A stretch of DNA of 64,000 bases from CBDBZL01 sp965213545 (GTDB lineage Bacteria; Pseudomonadota; Alphaproteobacteria; Sphingomonadales; Sphingomonadaceae). The notes beneath the pieces were generated by a model. It made no database searches, was not told where the DNA came from, and saw nothing but the letters and a program-made list of their open reading frames with translations. Positions 1 through 8,425 of the stretch are shown in pieces. The stretch lies in NCBI GenBank assembly GCA_965213545.1, contig CBDBZL010000002.1, forward strand, positions 496,001 through 560,000, in the 5' to 3' direction. Each line of letters opens with the position of its first letter. Within the stretch, counting starts at the first letter, position 1. Both the position numbers and the translations under genes were made by a program.

Positions 1-466
1 CGACCACGAAACGGGCCTGCACCTCGTTGTCGCGCCCATCCTTGCGGTAGGTAACGCGCGGCGTTTCGCCCTCCACGTCGTGCAATGTGACGTCTGCGGC
101 TTCGTAGATAACCTCCAAGCCGCGCTCGTCGCAGGCGTTCATCAGGTCGCGGGTGACTTCGGTCTGACCGTAGACGGTGACGTTCTTGCCGGTAAGCTCG
201 GCCAGATCGATGCGGATCAGCCGTTCGCCGTCGGCCAGGTTGAAGCCCGCATGCGGCAGGCCCTCGGCCTTGAGACGGGCGTCGAGCCCCAGCCGCTCCA
301 TCAGCGAGACGGTGATGGTCTCGAGCACGCCGGCCCGGATCCGCGACAACACGTAGCTGGGCGAACGTGCTTCCAGCACCACGCAATCGACACCCTCGGC
401 TCGCAGAAGATGACCGAGCAGCAAACCCGCTGGCCCCGCACCAATGATGCAAACCTGTGTCTTCAA
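1..466 (-). CDS. pobA: 4-hydroxybenzoate 3-monooxygenase, N-terminal part (cut by window edge)
   Basis: FAD- and NADPH-dependent hydroxylation of 4-hydroxybenzoate to protocatechuate in the cytoplasm. About 155 N-terminal residues are present; the rest lies left of the window. The protein opens with a Rossmann FAD motif (VCIIGAGPAGLLLG) and carries the PobA-typical segments RIRAGVLE and VTVYGQTEVTRDLM. The best start is a TTG at 464-466, about 8 nt after a GGAAGGA ribosome site; no ATG fits the conserved N-terminus. It is divergent from the hydratase/dehydrogenase gene, separated by less than 150 nt. The family match is clear; other PobA-like hydroxylases are the only real alternative. Confidence 0.88.
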   Translation of the reverse strand, partial: MKTQVCIIGAGPAGLLLGHLLRAEGVDCVVLEARSPSYVLSRIRAGVLETITVSLMERLGLDARLKAEGLPHAGFNLADGERLIRIDLAELTGKNVTVYGQTEVTRDLMNACDERGLEVIYEAADVTLHDVEGETPRVTYRKDGRDNEVQARFVV

Positions 467-609
467 CTCATGTCCTTCCCCGCCACGCCGACCACTCTGG
501 CGCACGCTTCATCTAGTCGGACAAACAGGCGTCGGCCCCGTTCCAAGAATTGATGGCGGTCAAGCCAAAGATATTGGCAGGGCGGGCAAAGCATGCACAA
601 GGCCCGTTG

Positions 610-2628
610 ATGGAACCGATTGCTGCATATGCCTGTGCTCGGCTCGAACGGCGGGGCAAGGCCGCGCTCCTCGTGGTCGACAATCCGCCGCTGAATGCCA
701 TTTCGCACGCCGTGCGCAAGGCGATCATGCGGGCGGTGGACGAAGTGGAGCGCGATCCTGCGATAGAGGCGCTGGTCATCGCATGCGCGGGCCGCAGCTT
801 CTTCGTGGGTGCGGATATCGCCGAGTTCAAGGCCGGCCCCCAGCCGCCGCTGCTGCGCGAAGTGGTGGCGGCGCTCGACGGCTGCGCCAAGCCGGTTATC
901 GCGGCGATCCATGGAATGGCGCTTGGCGGCGGGCTGGAAGTGGCGCTGGGGTGCCATTACCGGATCGCGGCCGCCGGCACCAAGCTGGGGCTGCCAGAGG
1001 TCAAGCTCGGACTGATCCCGGGCGCGGGCGCGCTGCGTCTGCTGCCCCGCCTGGCCGGTGTGGAGATGACGCTAGAAATGGCGTGCCTTGGCGGGCGGGT
1101 CTCGGCGGAAGAGGCGGCGGCGGCCGGAATGATCGACCAGGTTGCCCAAGGCGACGTGACCGAAGCGGCGCTTGCTTTCGCCGCCACCGGCATTGCCGTG
1201 CGGCCCACCTCGGCCCGTGCGATCCCCCCCACAACAGACGATGTGTTCGACGCATTCGCCAGCAAGAATGCGCGCAAGCTGCGCCATCTCGACGCTCCGC
1301 CCGCCGCGATCCGCGTGTTGCGCGCAGCCGCTGCGGGCGAGGATGCGCAGGCGGTGCAGTTGGAGACCGAATTGTTCGCCCGGTTGCGCGAGGGCACCCA
1401 GAGCAAAGCGCTGCGCCATCTGTTCGCCGGCGAGCGCGACGCTGCGCGCATGCCCCGGGTCAAGGGCGTGGAGCCGGTGCGGATCGACAGCATCGGTATC
1501 GTGGGCGCCGGAACGATGGGAACCGGCATTGCCGCCGCCGCCCTGGCCGCGGGTTTCGAAATCATGCTGCACGACCGGAACGACGACGCGCTGAGCCGGG
1601 CCAAGGCTGGCGTGCTATCGATCATGGAGAAGAACGTCAAAGCCGGGCGAATGGATGCAGGCGCAGGCGGTGCGGCGGCGCGCAAGCTTTCCACCTCGAG
1701 CAGTCTGGCAGACCTTGGTAGCACTGATCTGGTGATCGAGGCGGCGTTCGAGAACCTGGCGGTCAAGCAGGCGATCTTCGCCGAACTGGCGCAAGGGGCG
1801 CAACCCGGCTGCATCTTCGCCACCAACACATCGTATCTCGACATCGATGCCATCGCGGATACCGGCGGCCGGCCCGAACGCAGCATTGGCCTGCATTACT
1901 TTTCGCCCGCCAACGTAATGAAGCTGCTCGAGATCGTGCCGGGGAAAGCCACTTCGGACCGGACGCTGGCAAGCGCATTGTGGCTGGCAAAGAAGCTGGG
2001 CAAGCAACCGGTGGTGGCGGGCAACGCGCACGGCTTCATCGGCAACCGGATGTTCGCCGTGCGCAAGCGCGAGACCGATATGCTGCTGGCCGAGGGCGCA
2101 TCACCCCGGGAGATCGATGCCGCGCTCGAGGAGATGGGCTTTGCGATGGGGCCGTGCCGCGTCTCGGACCTGACCGGTCTCGACCTTGGCTGGACACGCG
2201 AGGGAAGCACCGGACAGACCATCCGCGAGCGACTGTGCGAGGCGGGCCGGCTAGGCCAGAAGGCCGGGCGCGGCTTTTACGATTACGGTCCGGATGGGCG
2301 CCCTGAACCTTCGCCCGAAGTAGCGCGGATCATCTTCGATTTCGCCCAGCACAAGGGCATTGCCGCGCGTGATTATGAACCACAGGAGGTTCGCGCGCGG
2401 CTGATCTGGCCGATGGTCGACGAGGCGGCAGCCATTCTGGAAGAGGGGGTGGCACAGCGCGAGAGCGAAATCGATGTGGTGTGGGTTCATGGCTACGGCT
2501 GGCCGGCCTGGACCGGCGGACCAATGTTTCATGCGCGCAGCCATGGCCTGGACCGGGTGGTCGACGCGCTGCGCTCCTGGGGGCGGGAACCGTCGGCGGC
2601 GCTGGTGCGGCTCACTTCCGAAAGCTGA
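610..2628 (+). CDS. bifunctional enoyl-CoA hydratase / 3-hydroxyacyl-CoA dehydrogenase (FadJ/FadB type)
   Basis: A 672-residue beta-oxidation enzyme catalysing hydration of enoyl-CoA and NAD-dependent oxidation of 3-hydroxyacyl-CoA. The crotonase domain (about 1-190) keeps both acid/base glutamates, in GGGLEVALGCHYRIA and LPEVKLGLIPGAG. The NAD domain starts near residue 292 with IGIVGAGTMGTG, and the dehydrogenase histidine lies in GLHYFSPANVMKL. Two C-terminal 3HCDH domains follow. An upstream in-frame ATG at 550 would add 20 atypical residues; I prefer 610, which matches the family start, though neither has a strong ribosome site. It probably handles ring-opened acyl-CoA intermediates from the anthranilate or other aromatic pathways. 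No thiolase gene is seen in the window. Confidence 0.88.
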   Translation: MEPIAAYACARLERRGKAALLVVDNPPLNAISHAVRKAIMRAVDEVERDPAIEALVIACAGRSFFVGADIAEFKAGPQPPLLREVVAALDGCAKPVIAAIHGMALGGGLEVALGCHYRIAAAGTKLGLPEVKLGLIPGAGALRLLPRLAGVEMTLEMACLGGRVSAEEAAAAGMIDQVAQGDVTEAALAFAATGIAVRPTSARAIPPTTDDVFDAFASKNARKLRHLDAPPAAIRVLRAAAAGEDAQAVQLETELFARLREGTQSKALRHLFAGERDAARMPRVKGVEPVRIDSIGIVGAGTMGTGIAAAALAAGFEIMLHDRNDDALSRAKAGVLSIMEKNVKAGRMDAGAGGAAARKLSTSSSLADLGSTDLVIEAAFENLAVKQAIFAELAQGAQPGCIFATNTSYLDIDAIADTGGRPERSIGLHYFSPANVMKLLEIVPGKATSDRTLASALWLAKKLGKQPVVAGNAHGFIGNRMFAVRKRETDMLLAEGASPREIDAALEEMGFAMGPCRVSDLTGLDLGWTREGSTGQTIRERLCEAGRLGQKAGRGFYDYGPDGRPEPSPEVARIIFDFAQHKGIAARDYEPQEVRARLIWPMVDEAAAILEEGVAQRESEIDVVWVHGYGWPAWTGGPMFHARSHGLDRVVDALRSWGREPSAALVRLTSES

Positions 2629-2727
2629 TCGCACTGGTACCGGGGGTCCACCGGGTGAGGTCAGGAAGGGGGACACGCCACAACGACGGGCGGGGCGCAC
2701 CCACGCCCTATAAACTCCGCCGCGCTG

Positions 2728-3939
2728 CTAGAAGGCGGCCAGCCCGGTTATCGCCCGGCCCAAAATCAGCGCGTGGACATCATGCGTGCCTTCGTAGGTA
2801 TTGACCGTCTCCAGGTTGAGCATGTGCCGCATCACCTGATATTCCTCGGAGATGCCGTTGCCCCCGTGCATGTCGCGCGCCTCGCGGGCGATGTGAAGCG
2901 CCTTGCCGACATTGTTTCGCTTGACCAGGCTGATCATCTCAGGGGCAAAGACGCCGTCCTCCATCATCCGCCCAACCCTGAGTGAACCGGCCAGCCCGAG
3001 CGCGATCTCGGTCGCCATATCGGCCAGCTTCTTCTGATAGAGCTGCGTGGCGGCAAGCGGCCGGTCGAACTGCTTGCGCTCCAGCCCATAGGCGCGCGCG
3101 GCGGCATAGCAGAACTCGGCCGCGCCCATGGCGCCCCATGAAATGCCATAGCGCGCCCGGTTGAGGCAGGAGAACGGCCCTTTTATCCCCTCGACGCCCG
3201 GCAGCAGCGCTGAGGATGGCACGCGCACCTCATCCATCACGATCTCGCCGGTGGTGCTGGCACGCAGGCTCATCTTACCCTCGATCTTGGGCGCCGAAAG
3301 CCCGGTCATGCCTTTCTCGAGCACGAAGCCGCGGATCTTGCCGTCATGCGCCTGTGACTTCGCCCACACGACGAACACGTCGGCGAAGGGGGAGTTGCTG
3401 ATCCAGGTCTTCGATCCGGTCAGCACGAAATCATCGCCATCGGCCTTGGCCACGGTGCGCATTCCGGCAGGATCGGACCCCGCATCGGGCTCGGTAAGAC
3501 CGAAACAGCCGATCAGTTCCCCAATGGCCAGACCGGGGAGGAACCGCTCCTTCTGCTGGTCGGAGCCGAAGGCGTTGATCGGATACATCACCAGGCTGGA
3601 CTGCACGCTGGCCATCGAGCGGTAACCGGAGTCCACCCGCTCGATCTCGCGCGCCACCAGACCATAGGCGACATAGCCCGCGCCAGCGCCGCCATATTGT
3701 TCGGGAATGGTGACCCCGAGCAGCCCGGCCTCGCCCATCAGCGGAAACAGTTCGGGCGCATCGACCTCGTCGCGAAATGCGGCGATGACGCGCGGCTGCA
3801 GCGTCTGCTGCGCAAACCCGCGCGCCGCATCGCGGATCATCCGCTCCTCGTCGGTCAGCGCGGCATCCAGACCCAGCGCATCCTCCCAGTCGAACGCGGC
3901 CATGCTCGAGGCTTTTTCGAGCGGTCGGTGAAGCTGCAT
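2728..3939 (-). CDS. gcdH: glutaryl-CoA dehydrogenase
   Basis: A 403-residue FAD enzyme oxidising and decarboxylating glutaryl-CoA to crotonyl-CoA. It has the acyl-CoA dehydrogenase fold with GcdH-typical segments: FDWEDAL near the N-terminus, RSMASVQSSLVMYPI, and the catalytic glutamate in NTYEGTHDVHALILGRAITG near the C-terminus. The start at 3939 follows an AAGGGA ribosome site; a later ATG at 3903 (MAAFDWE) is possible. It is divergent from abmA across about 120 bp that contain an inverted repeat, so the two may share control. Glutaryl-CoA is a plausible late product of a saturated C7 ring acid, which fits the neighbouring anthraniloyl-CoA genes. Confidence 0.92.
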   Translation of the reverse strand: MQLHRPLEKASSMAAFDWEDALGLDAALTDEERMIRDAARGFAQQTLQPRVIAAFRDEVDAPELFPLMGEAGLLGVTIPEQYGGAGAGYVAYGLVAREIERVDSGYRSMASVQSSLVMYPINAFGSDQQKERFLPGLAIGELIGCFGLTEPDAGSDPAGMRTVAKADGDDFVLTGSKTWISNSPFADVFVVWAKSQAHDGKIRGFVLEKGMTGLSAPKIEGKMSLRASTTGEIVMDEVRVPSSALLPGVEGIKGPFSCLNRARYGISWGAMGAAEFCYAAARAYGLERKQFDRPLAATQLYQKKLADMATEIALGLAGSLRVGRMMEDGVFAPEMISLVKRNNVGKALHIAREARDMHGGNGISEEYQVMRHMLNLETVNTYEGTHDVHALILGRAITGLAAF

Positions 3940-4023
3940 CAGTCGATCCCTTTCGCGTACGGGCTCTTTCGCGTGCCGGTGGATTTGCCTCTGGGCATTT
4001 TCGCACCTTGCCACAAGCCCGGT

Positions 4024-4041
4024 TATTTCATATACGAAATA
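4024..4041. promoter_or_regulatory. inverted repeat, candidate MarR operator in gcdH-abmA intergenic region
   Basis: Perfect 6-bp arms TATTTC and GAAATA flank a 6-bp spacer (ATATAC) in an AT-rich stretch 16 bp upstream of the abmA start codon. Size and symmetry suit MarR-family operators, and a MarR gene is the third gene of the downstream operon, so autoregulation is likely. This is inferred from position and symmetry only. Confidence 0.55.
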
Positions 4042-4057
4042 TCAGGAGGTGGCAAAT

Positions 4058-6364
4058 ATGAAGATCGCATGTCTGGGCGGTGGGCCGGCGGGCCTGTATT
4101 TCGCTATCTCGATGAAGCTGCGCGACCCCTCGCACCGGGTCGAGGTGTTCGAGCGCAACCGGGCAGACGACACGTTCGGCTGGGGCGTGGTGTTCTCCGA
4201 CCAAACGGTGGAGAACCTGATGACCAATGATCCGGTCAGCGGCGCCACCATCCGCGACGAGTTCACCCATTGGGACGATATCGACGTCCATATCCACGGC
4301 CAAAGCGTTCGCTCAACCGGACATGGCTTCATCGGCATCGGCCGCAAGCGCCTGTTGCAGATCCTCCAGGATCGCGCGCGCGAACTGGGCGTGGTGCTCA
4401 ATTTCGAGCACGAGGCCTCGCCCGATCTGGACGACTGGCAGGGCTGGGACCTGGTGATCGCCGCGGACGGAGCGAACAGCCGCATCCGCAATGCCTATGA
4501 AGAACATTTCGACGTCGATATCGAGGTGCGCCGCAACAAGTTCTTCTGGTTCGGCACGCCCAGGGTGTTCGAGGCCTTCACCTTCGCCTTCGAGCATCTG
4601 CCCGAGGGCTGGGTATGGGCGCATGCCTATCGGTTCGACGAGCAGCTCTCCACCTTCATCGTGGAAATGGAGCCTGAGACCTGGGAGAAGCTGGGTCTGG
4701 ATAGCAAGAGCCAGGACGAGGCCATCGCGCTGAGCGAACAGATCTTCGGCAAATATCTTGATGGCGCGCCGCTCATGTCCAACGCACGCCACCTGCCCGG
4801 TCCGCAGGCCTGGCTCAATTTCCGCCGGATCAAGACCGGAAACTGGCATTACAAGAACCTCATTCTGCTCGGCGATGCGGCGCATACCGCGCATTTCTCG
4901 ATCGGCTCGGGCACCAAGCTGGCGCTGGAAGATGCGATCAAGCTGGCAGAGGTGCTCAACCGGCCCGGCCTGGCACTCGAGGACGGGCTGATCGAGTATC
5001 GGGACGAGCGCCATCTGGAAGTGCTCAAGCTGCAGAACAGCGCGCGCAACTCGACCGAATGGTTCGAGACACTCGACCGTTACCTCGCGTTCGAGCCGAT
5101 GCAGTTCACCTATTCGCTGCTCACCCGCTCGCAGCGGGTCAGCCACGAGAACCTGCGCGTGCGCGACCGGCAATGGCTCGAACAAGTGGAATGCTGGTTC
5201 CAGTCCAAGGCGCGCGGGCATCAGGTGAACGAGCCGGCGCCGCCCATGTTCGCGCCGTTCCGCCTGCGCGATCTGGTGCTGGCAAACCGCATCGTGGTCT
5301 CACCGATGGCGATGTATTCAGCCGAGGACGGCACCCCCAACCGGTTTCACCTCGTCCATTATGGCGCGCGGGCGCAAGGTGGCGCGGGCCTGCTCTATAC
5401 CGAGATGACCTGCGTCTCGAGCGAGGGGCGGATCACTCCGGGCTGCGCGGGAATGTACGCGCCCGAACATGTCGAGGAATGGCGCGGGATCGTCGATTTT
5501 GTCCACCAGCATACCGGCGCCAAGTTCTGCCTCCAGCTGGGTCACTCGGGACCAAAGGGTTCGACCAAGGTGGGCTGGGAAGGCTATGACGTGCCGCTCG
5601 ATCAGGGTAACTGGCCGATCTACGCCGCCTCCGACATTGCCTGGTCACCGCAGAACCAGGTGCCGCGCTCGATGACCCGGGCGGACATGGATCAGGTGCG
5701 CGATGATTTCGTGCGCGCGACCCGGATGGGCAAAGAGGCGGGCTTCGACATGATCGAGCTGCACGCCGCGCATGGCTACCTGCTGTCCAGCTTCATCACT
5801 CCGCTGCACAACAAGCGGACCGACGAATATGGCGGCAGCCTCGAGAACCGGCTGCGCTTTCCGCTCGAGCTGTTCCGCGCAATGCGCGCCGCCTGGCCCG
5901 AGTCGAAGCCGATGTCAGTGCGCATCTCGGCTAATGACTGGATGGGCGATCTGGGCGTGACGCCGGACGAGGCGGTCGAGATCGGCCAGGCCTTCACCGA
6001 AGCGGGTGCCGAACTGATCGACGTCTCCGCCGGACAAACCTGGGCCGAGTGCAAGCCCATCTACGGGCGTATGTTCCAGACGCCGTTCGCCGACCAGATC
6101 AGGAACGAGGGCCGGCTGACGACCATGGCGGTGGGCAATATCTATGAGACCGACCACGCCAACTCCATCCTCGCCGCCGGCCGTGCCGATCTGGTGGCGC
6201 TGGCCCGGCCGCATCTGTCCGATCCGATGTGGACCTTGCGCGCCGCCGCCGAGCAGGGCTTCGACGGGGCGCCGGTTCCGGTGCAATATCGCTCGGGGTT
6301 CGAGCAGCTCGAACGCAACCTGGCCCGCGCGGCGGAAATGGAGGCGGCGGGCGTCAGGGCATGA
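4058..6364 (+). CDS. abmA: 2-aminobenzoyl-CoA (anthraniloyl-CoA) monooxygenase/reductase
   Basis: A 768-residue fusion. In characterised homologues it hydroxylates 2-aminobenzoyl-CoA at C5 and then reduces the ring, giving 2-amino-5-oxocyclohex-1-enecarboxyl-CoA. Residues 1-385 form a PHBH-class flavin monooxygenase (FAD motif CLGGGPAG at the N-terminus, LLGDAAHTAHFSIGSG later). From about 394 an Old Yellow Enzyme domain begins (FAPFRLRDLVLANRIVVSPM, LQLGHSGPKG, HAAHGYLLSSFITPLHNKR). The ATG at 4058 has a near-perfect AGGAGGT at 4044-4050; the GTG at 4049 is less likely. It is first in the operon that also holds the matching CoA ligase. A salicylyl-CoA 5-hydroxylase fusion is a related alternative, but the ligase and RidA context favour anthranilate. 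Confidence 0.92.
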   Translation: MKIACLGGGPAGLYFAISMKLRDPSHRVEVFERNRADDTFGWGVVFSDQTVENLMTNDPVSGATIRDEFTHWDDIDVHIHGQSVRSTGHGFIGIGRKRLLQILQDRARELGVVLNFEHEASPDLDDWQGWDLVIAADGANSRIRNAYEEHFDVDIEVRRNKFFWFGTPRVFEAFTFAFEHLPEGWVWAHAYRFDEQLSTFIVEMEPETWEKLGLDSKSQDEAIALSEQIFGKYLDGAPLMSNARHLPGPQAWLNFRRIKTGNWHYKNLILLGDAAHTAHFSIGSGTKLALEDAIKLAEVLNRPGLALEDGLIEYRDERHLEVLKLQNSARNSTEWFETLDRYLAFEPMQFTYSLLTRSQRVSHENLRVRDRQWLEQVECWFQSKARGHQVNEPAPPMFAPFRLRDLVLANRIVVSPMAMYSAEDGTPNRFHLVHYGARAQGGAGLLYTEMTCVSSEGRITPGCAGMYAPEHVEEWRGIVDFVHQHTGAKFCLQLGHSGPKGSTKVGWEGYDVPLDQGNWPIYAASDIAWSPQNQVPRSMTRADMDQVRDDFVRATRMGKEAGFDMIELHAAHGYLLSSFITPLHNKRTDEYGGSLENRLRFPLELFRAMRAAWPESKPMSVRISANDWMGDLGVTPDEAVEIGQAFTEAGAELIDVSAGQTWAECKPIYGRMFQTPFADQIRNEGRLTTMAVGNIYETDHANSILAAGRADLVALARPHLSDPMWTLRAAAEQGFDGAPVPVQYRSGFEQLERNLARAAEMEAAGVRA

Positions 6365-7122
6365 ATGTGCTTATAGATCGGCACGCCCTGGTCACGGGGG
6401 GCGGCAGCGGGATCGGCGCGGCCGTGGCGCGCGCCTTGTCGAGCCAGGGCGCACGGGTAACGCTGGTCGGCCGGCGCAAAGATGCCTTGCGGCAAGTTGC
6501 GGACAGCCTCGAGCACGCAACTGTCGCGCCAGCCGATATCGCCGAGCGGTCGCAGGTTGATGCAGCGTTCAAGATCGCCCGGCGAGCACATGGCCCGATC
6601 GACATTTTGGTCAACAATGCCGGCATCGCGCCCAGCGCGCCGTTCGGCGAAACCCCGTTCGAGGAATGGCGCCGGGTGATGGCGGTCAATTGCGACGCCC
6701 TGTTCCATTGCTGCCAGGCCGCCCTGCCCGACCTGCTGGCGGCGGATAACGGGCGGATCGTCACCGTGGCATCCACCGCTGGGCTCAAGGGCTATGCCTA
6801 TACCGCCGCCTATGTCGCCTCCAAGCACGCCGCGGTGGGCCTGACGCGCGCATTGGCGGCCGAGTTCGCGCGCACAAGGCTTACCGTAAACGCGGTATGC
6901 CCGGGCTTTACCGACACCGACATCGTTTCCGCAGCGACCGACAAGATCGCCGATCAGACCGGACGTGGGCAGATTGAGGCAAGAGCGGCGCTCACCCGGT
7001 TCAATCCGCAAAACCGGTTGGTGCAACCCGAGGAAGTGGCGCGCGCGGTGCTCTACTTGTGCGATCCGGGCAGCGCGGCGGTGAACGGCGTTGCCCTGCC
7101 GGTGGCGGGGGGAGAAGTATAA
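6361..7122 (+). CDS. SDR-family oxidoreductase, probable 3-hydroxyacyl-CoA dehydrogenase of the anthranilate pathway
   Basis: A 253-residue short-chain dehydrogenase. The nucleotide-binding motif TGGGSGIG is near the N-terminus, NNAG follows, and the catalytic Tyr-Lys pair is in YVASKHAA. The protein ends with the usual substrate loop and PVAGGE. The ATG at 6361 overlaps the abmA stop by 4 bp, implying translational coupling. From context it oxidises or reduces an alcohol or ketone on a ring-derived CoA thioester after AbmA. The exact substrate cannot be read from the sequence. Confidence 0.85.
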   Translation: MNVLIDRHALVTGGGSGIGAAVARALSSQGARVTLVGRRKDALRQVADSLEHATVAPADIAERSQVDAAFKIARRAHGPIDILVNNAGIAPSAPFGETPFEEWRRVMAVNCDALFHCCQAALPDLLAADNGRIVTVASTAGLKGYAYTAAYVASKHAAVGLTRALAAEFARTRLTVNAVCPGFTDTDIVSAATDKIADQTGRGQIEARAALTRFNPQNRLVQPEEVARAVLYLCDPGSAAVNGVALPVAGGEV

Positions 7123-7619
7123 TGGCGAGCAGGTCCGTTTCCATACGCGAAACAGCGCAACCTGGCGATGACCGCGAGAACCTGCGCCTATGGCTGCGTC
7201 TGCTGGGCTGCACCACCGCGATCGAGAAACATCTCCAGCGCCGCCTGGCCGCCGAGTTCTCCTCCAGCCTGACCCGGTTCGACATTCTCGCAACGCTCGA
7301 GCGCCAAGCGCGCGGCATGACCATGAGCGGGCTTGCCGCCGCGCTGCTGGTGTCGAACGGCAATGTCACCGGACGCGTTCAGACCTTGCGCCGCGATGGT
7401 TTCGTGCAGGTGGTGCAGCTGCGTACCGATCAGCGGGTCTCGATGGTCTCGCTCACTGCGGCGGGGCGCGAGCATTTCGCGGCCATGGCGGCGGCGCATC
7501 ACGGCTGGGTGGAAGAGCAGCTCGGCGGCATGCCGGTTGCCGAACGCGAGCAGCTATCGGCGCTGTTGAGCGGGCTCAAGGATTCGCTTCCCGACGAGAA
7601 CAGGGAGCCCTCCGAATGA
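7122..7619 (+). CDS. MarR-family transcriptional regulator
   Basis: A 165-residue winged-helix regulator. The recognition region (MTMSGLAAALLVSNGNVTGRVQTLRRDGFV) precedes a wing containing DQRVSMVSLTAAGREH, the usual MarR layout. Its ATG shares one base with the stop of the preceding SDR gene (TAATG). Lying inside the operon, it probably senses anthraniloyl-CoA or a related thioester and represses the operon through the inverted repeat at 4024-4041. Ligand and site are inferred; the family is clear. Confidence 0.9.
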   Translation: MASRSVSIRETAQPGDDRENLRLWLRLLGCTTAIEKHLQRRLAAEFSSSLTRFDILATLERQARGMTMSGLAAALLVSNGNVTGRVQTLRRDGFVQVVQLRTDQRVSMVSLTAAGREHFAAMAAAHHGWVEEQLGGMPVAEREQLSALLSGLKDSLPDENREPSE

Positions 7620-8425
7620 ACCCCGTCAGCTTTGCCCCAATCCATTTCGGCTGGAAATTCGATGCCGGGGTGGCGACCATCACGCTCAATCGGCCCGAGC
7701 GCAAGAATCCGCTTACCTTCGAAAGCTATGCCGAGCTTGCCGCCACTTTCCGTTCTCTTGTCACCGCCGCCGAGGTGAAGGCCGTGGTGCTGACCGGGGC
7801 CGGGGGCAATTTCAGTTCGGGCGGCGATGTTCATGAGATCATCGGCCCGCTGACCACCCGCGACATGCCGGGCCTCCTCGCCTTCACCCGGATGACGGGC
7901 GAGCTGGTGCGGGCCATGCGCACTTGCCCGCAGCCGATCGTCGCCGCGGTGGAAGGCGTCTGCGCGGGCGCCGGGGCGATCCTGGCGATGGCGAGCGATC
8001 TGCGCGTGGCGGGCGAACAGGCGCGGGTCGCATTCCTGTTCACTCGCGTAGGGCTGGCGGGCTGCGACATGGGCGCATGCGCGATGCTGCCGCGCATCGT
8101 CGGTGAAGGGCGCGCGGCCGAGCTGCTGTACACGGGCCGCTTCATGCCGGCCCAGGAAGGCGAGGCCTGGGGCTTCTTCAACCACGTCCTGCCCGCGGGC
8201 CAGTCACTCGAAAAGGCCGGCGAACTGGCGCGGATGATCGCCGATGGCCCAAGCTTTGCACACCAGATGACCAAGCGCCAGCTTACGGTGGAAGCCGATG
8301 TCGGGCTGGAGACCGCGCTGGAGATGGAGGCACAGGCGCAAGCGATCTGCATGGCGACCAAGGATTTTCGCCGCGCCTACGAAGCCTTCGCCGCCAAGCA
8401 GACGCCGATGTTCGAGGGCGACTGA
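7616..8425 (+). CDS. enoyl-CoA hydratase/isomerase-family protein, non-canonical active site
   Basis: A 269-residue crotonase-fold protein. The oxyanion-hole segment GGNFSSGGDVHEI and the helix EGVCAGAGAILAMASDLRVA are clear. Both positions that carry acid/base glutamates in true hydratases differ: Ile in GAGAILA and Thr in FLFTRVG, followed by an Asp in GLAGCDMGA. This argues against simple enoyl hydration and suggests another crotonase reaction, such as hydrolytic ring opening (BadI-like) or isomerisation. It starts in an ATGA overlap with the MarR gene and ends in a 1-bp overlap with the acyl-CoA dehydrogenase gene. Confidence 0.82.
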   Translation: MNPVSFAPIHFGWKFDAGVATITLNRPERKNPLTFESYAELAATFRSLVTAAEVKAVVLTGAGGNFSSGGDVHEIIGPLTTRDMPGLLAFTRMTGELVRAMRTCPQPIVAAVEGVCAGAGAILAMASDLRVAGEQARVAFLFTRVGLAGCDMGACAMLPRIVGEGRAAELLYTGRFMPAQEGEAWGFFNHVLPAGQSLEKAGELARMIADGPSFAHQMTKRQLTVEADVGLETALEMEAQAQAICMATKDFRRAYEAFAAKQTPMFEGD

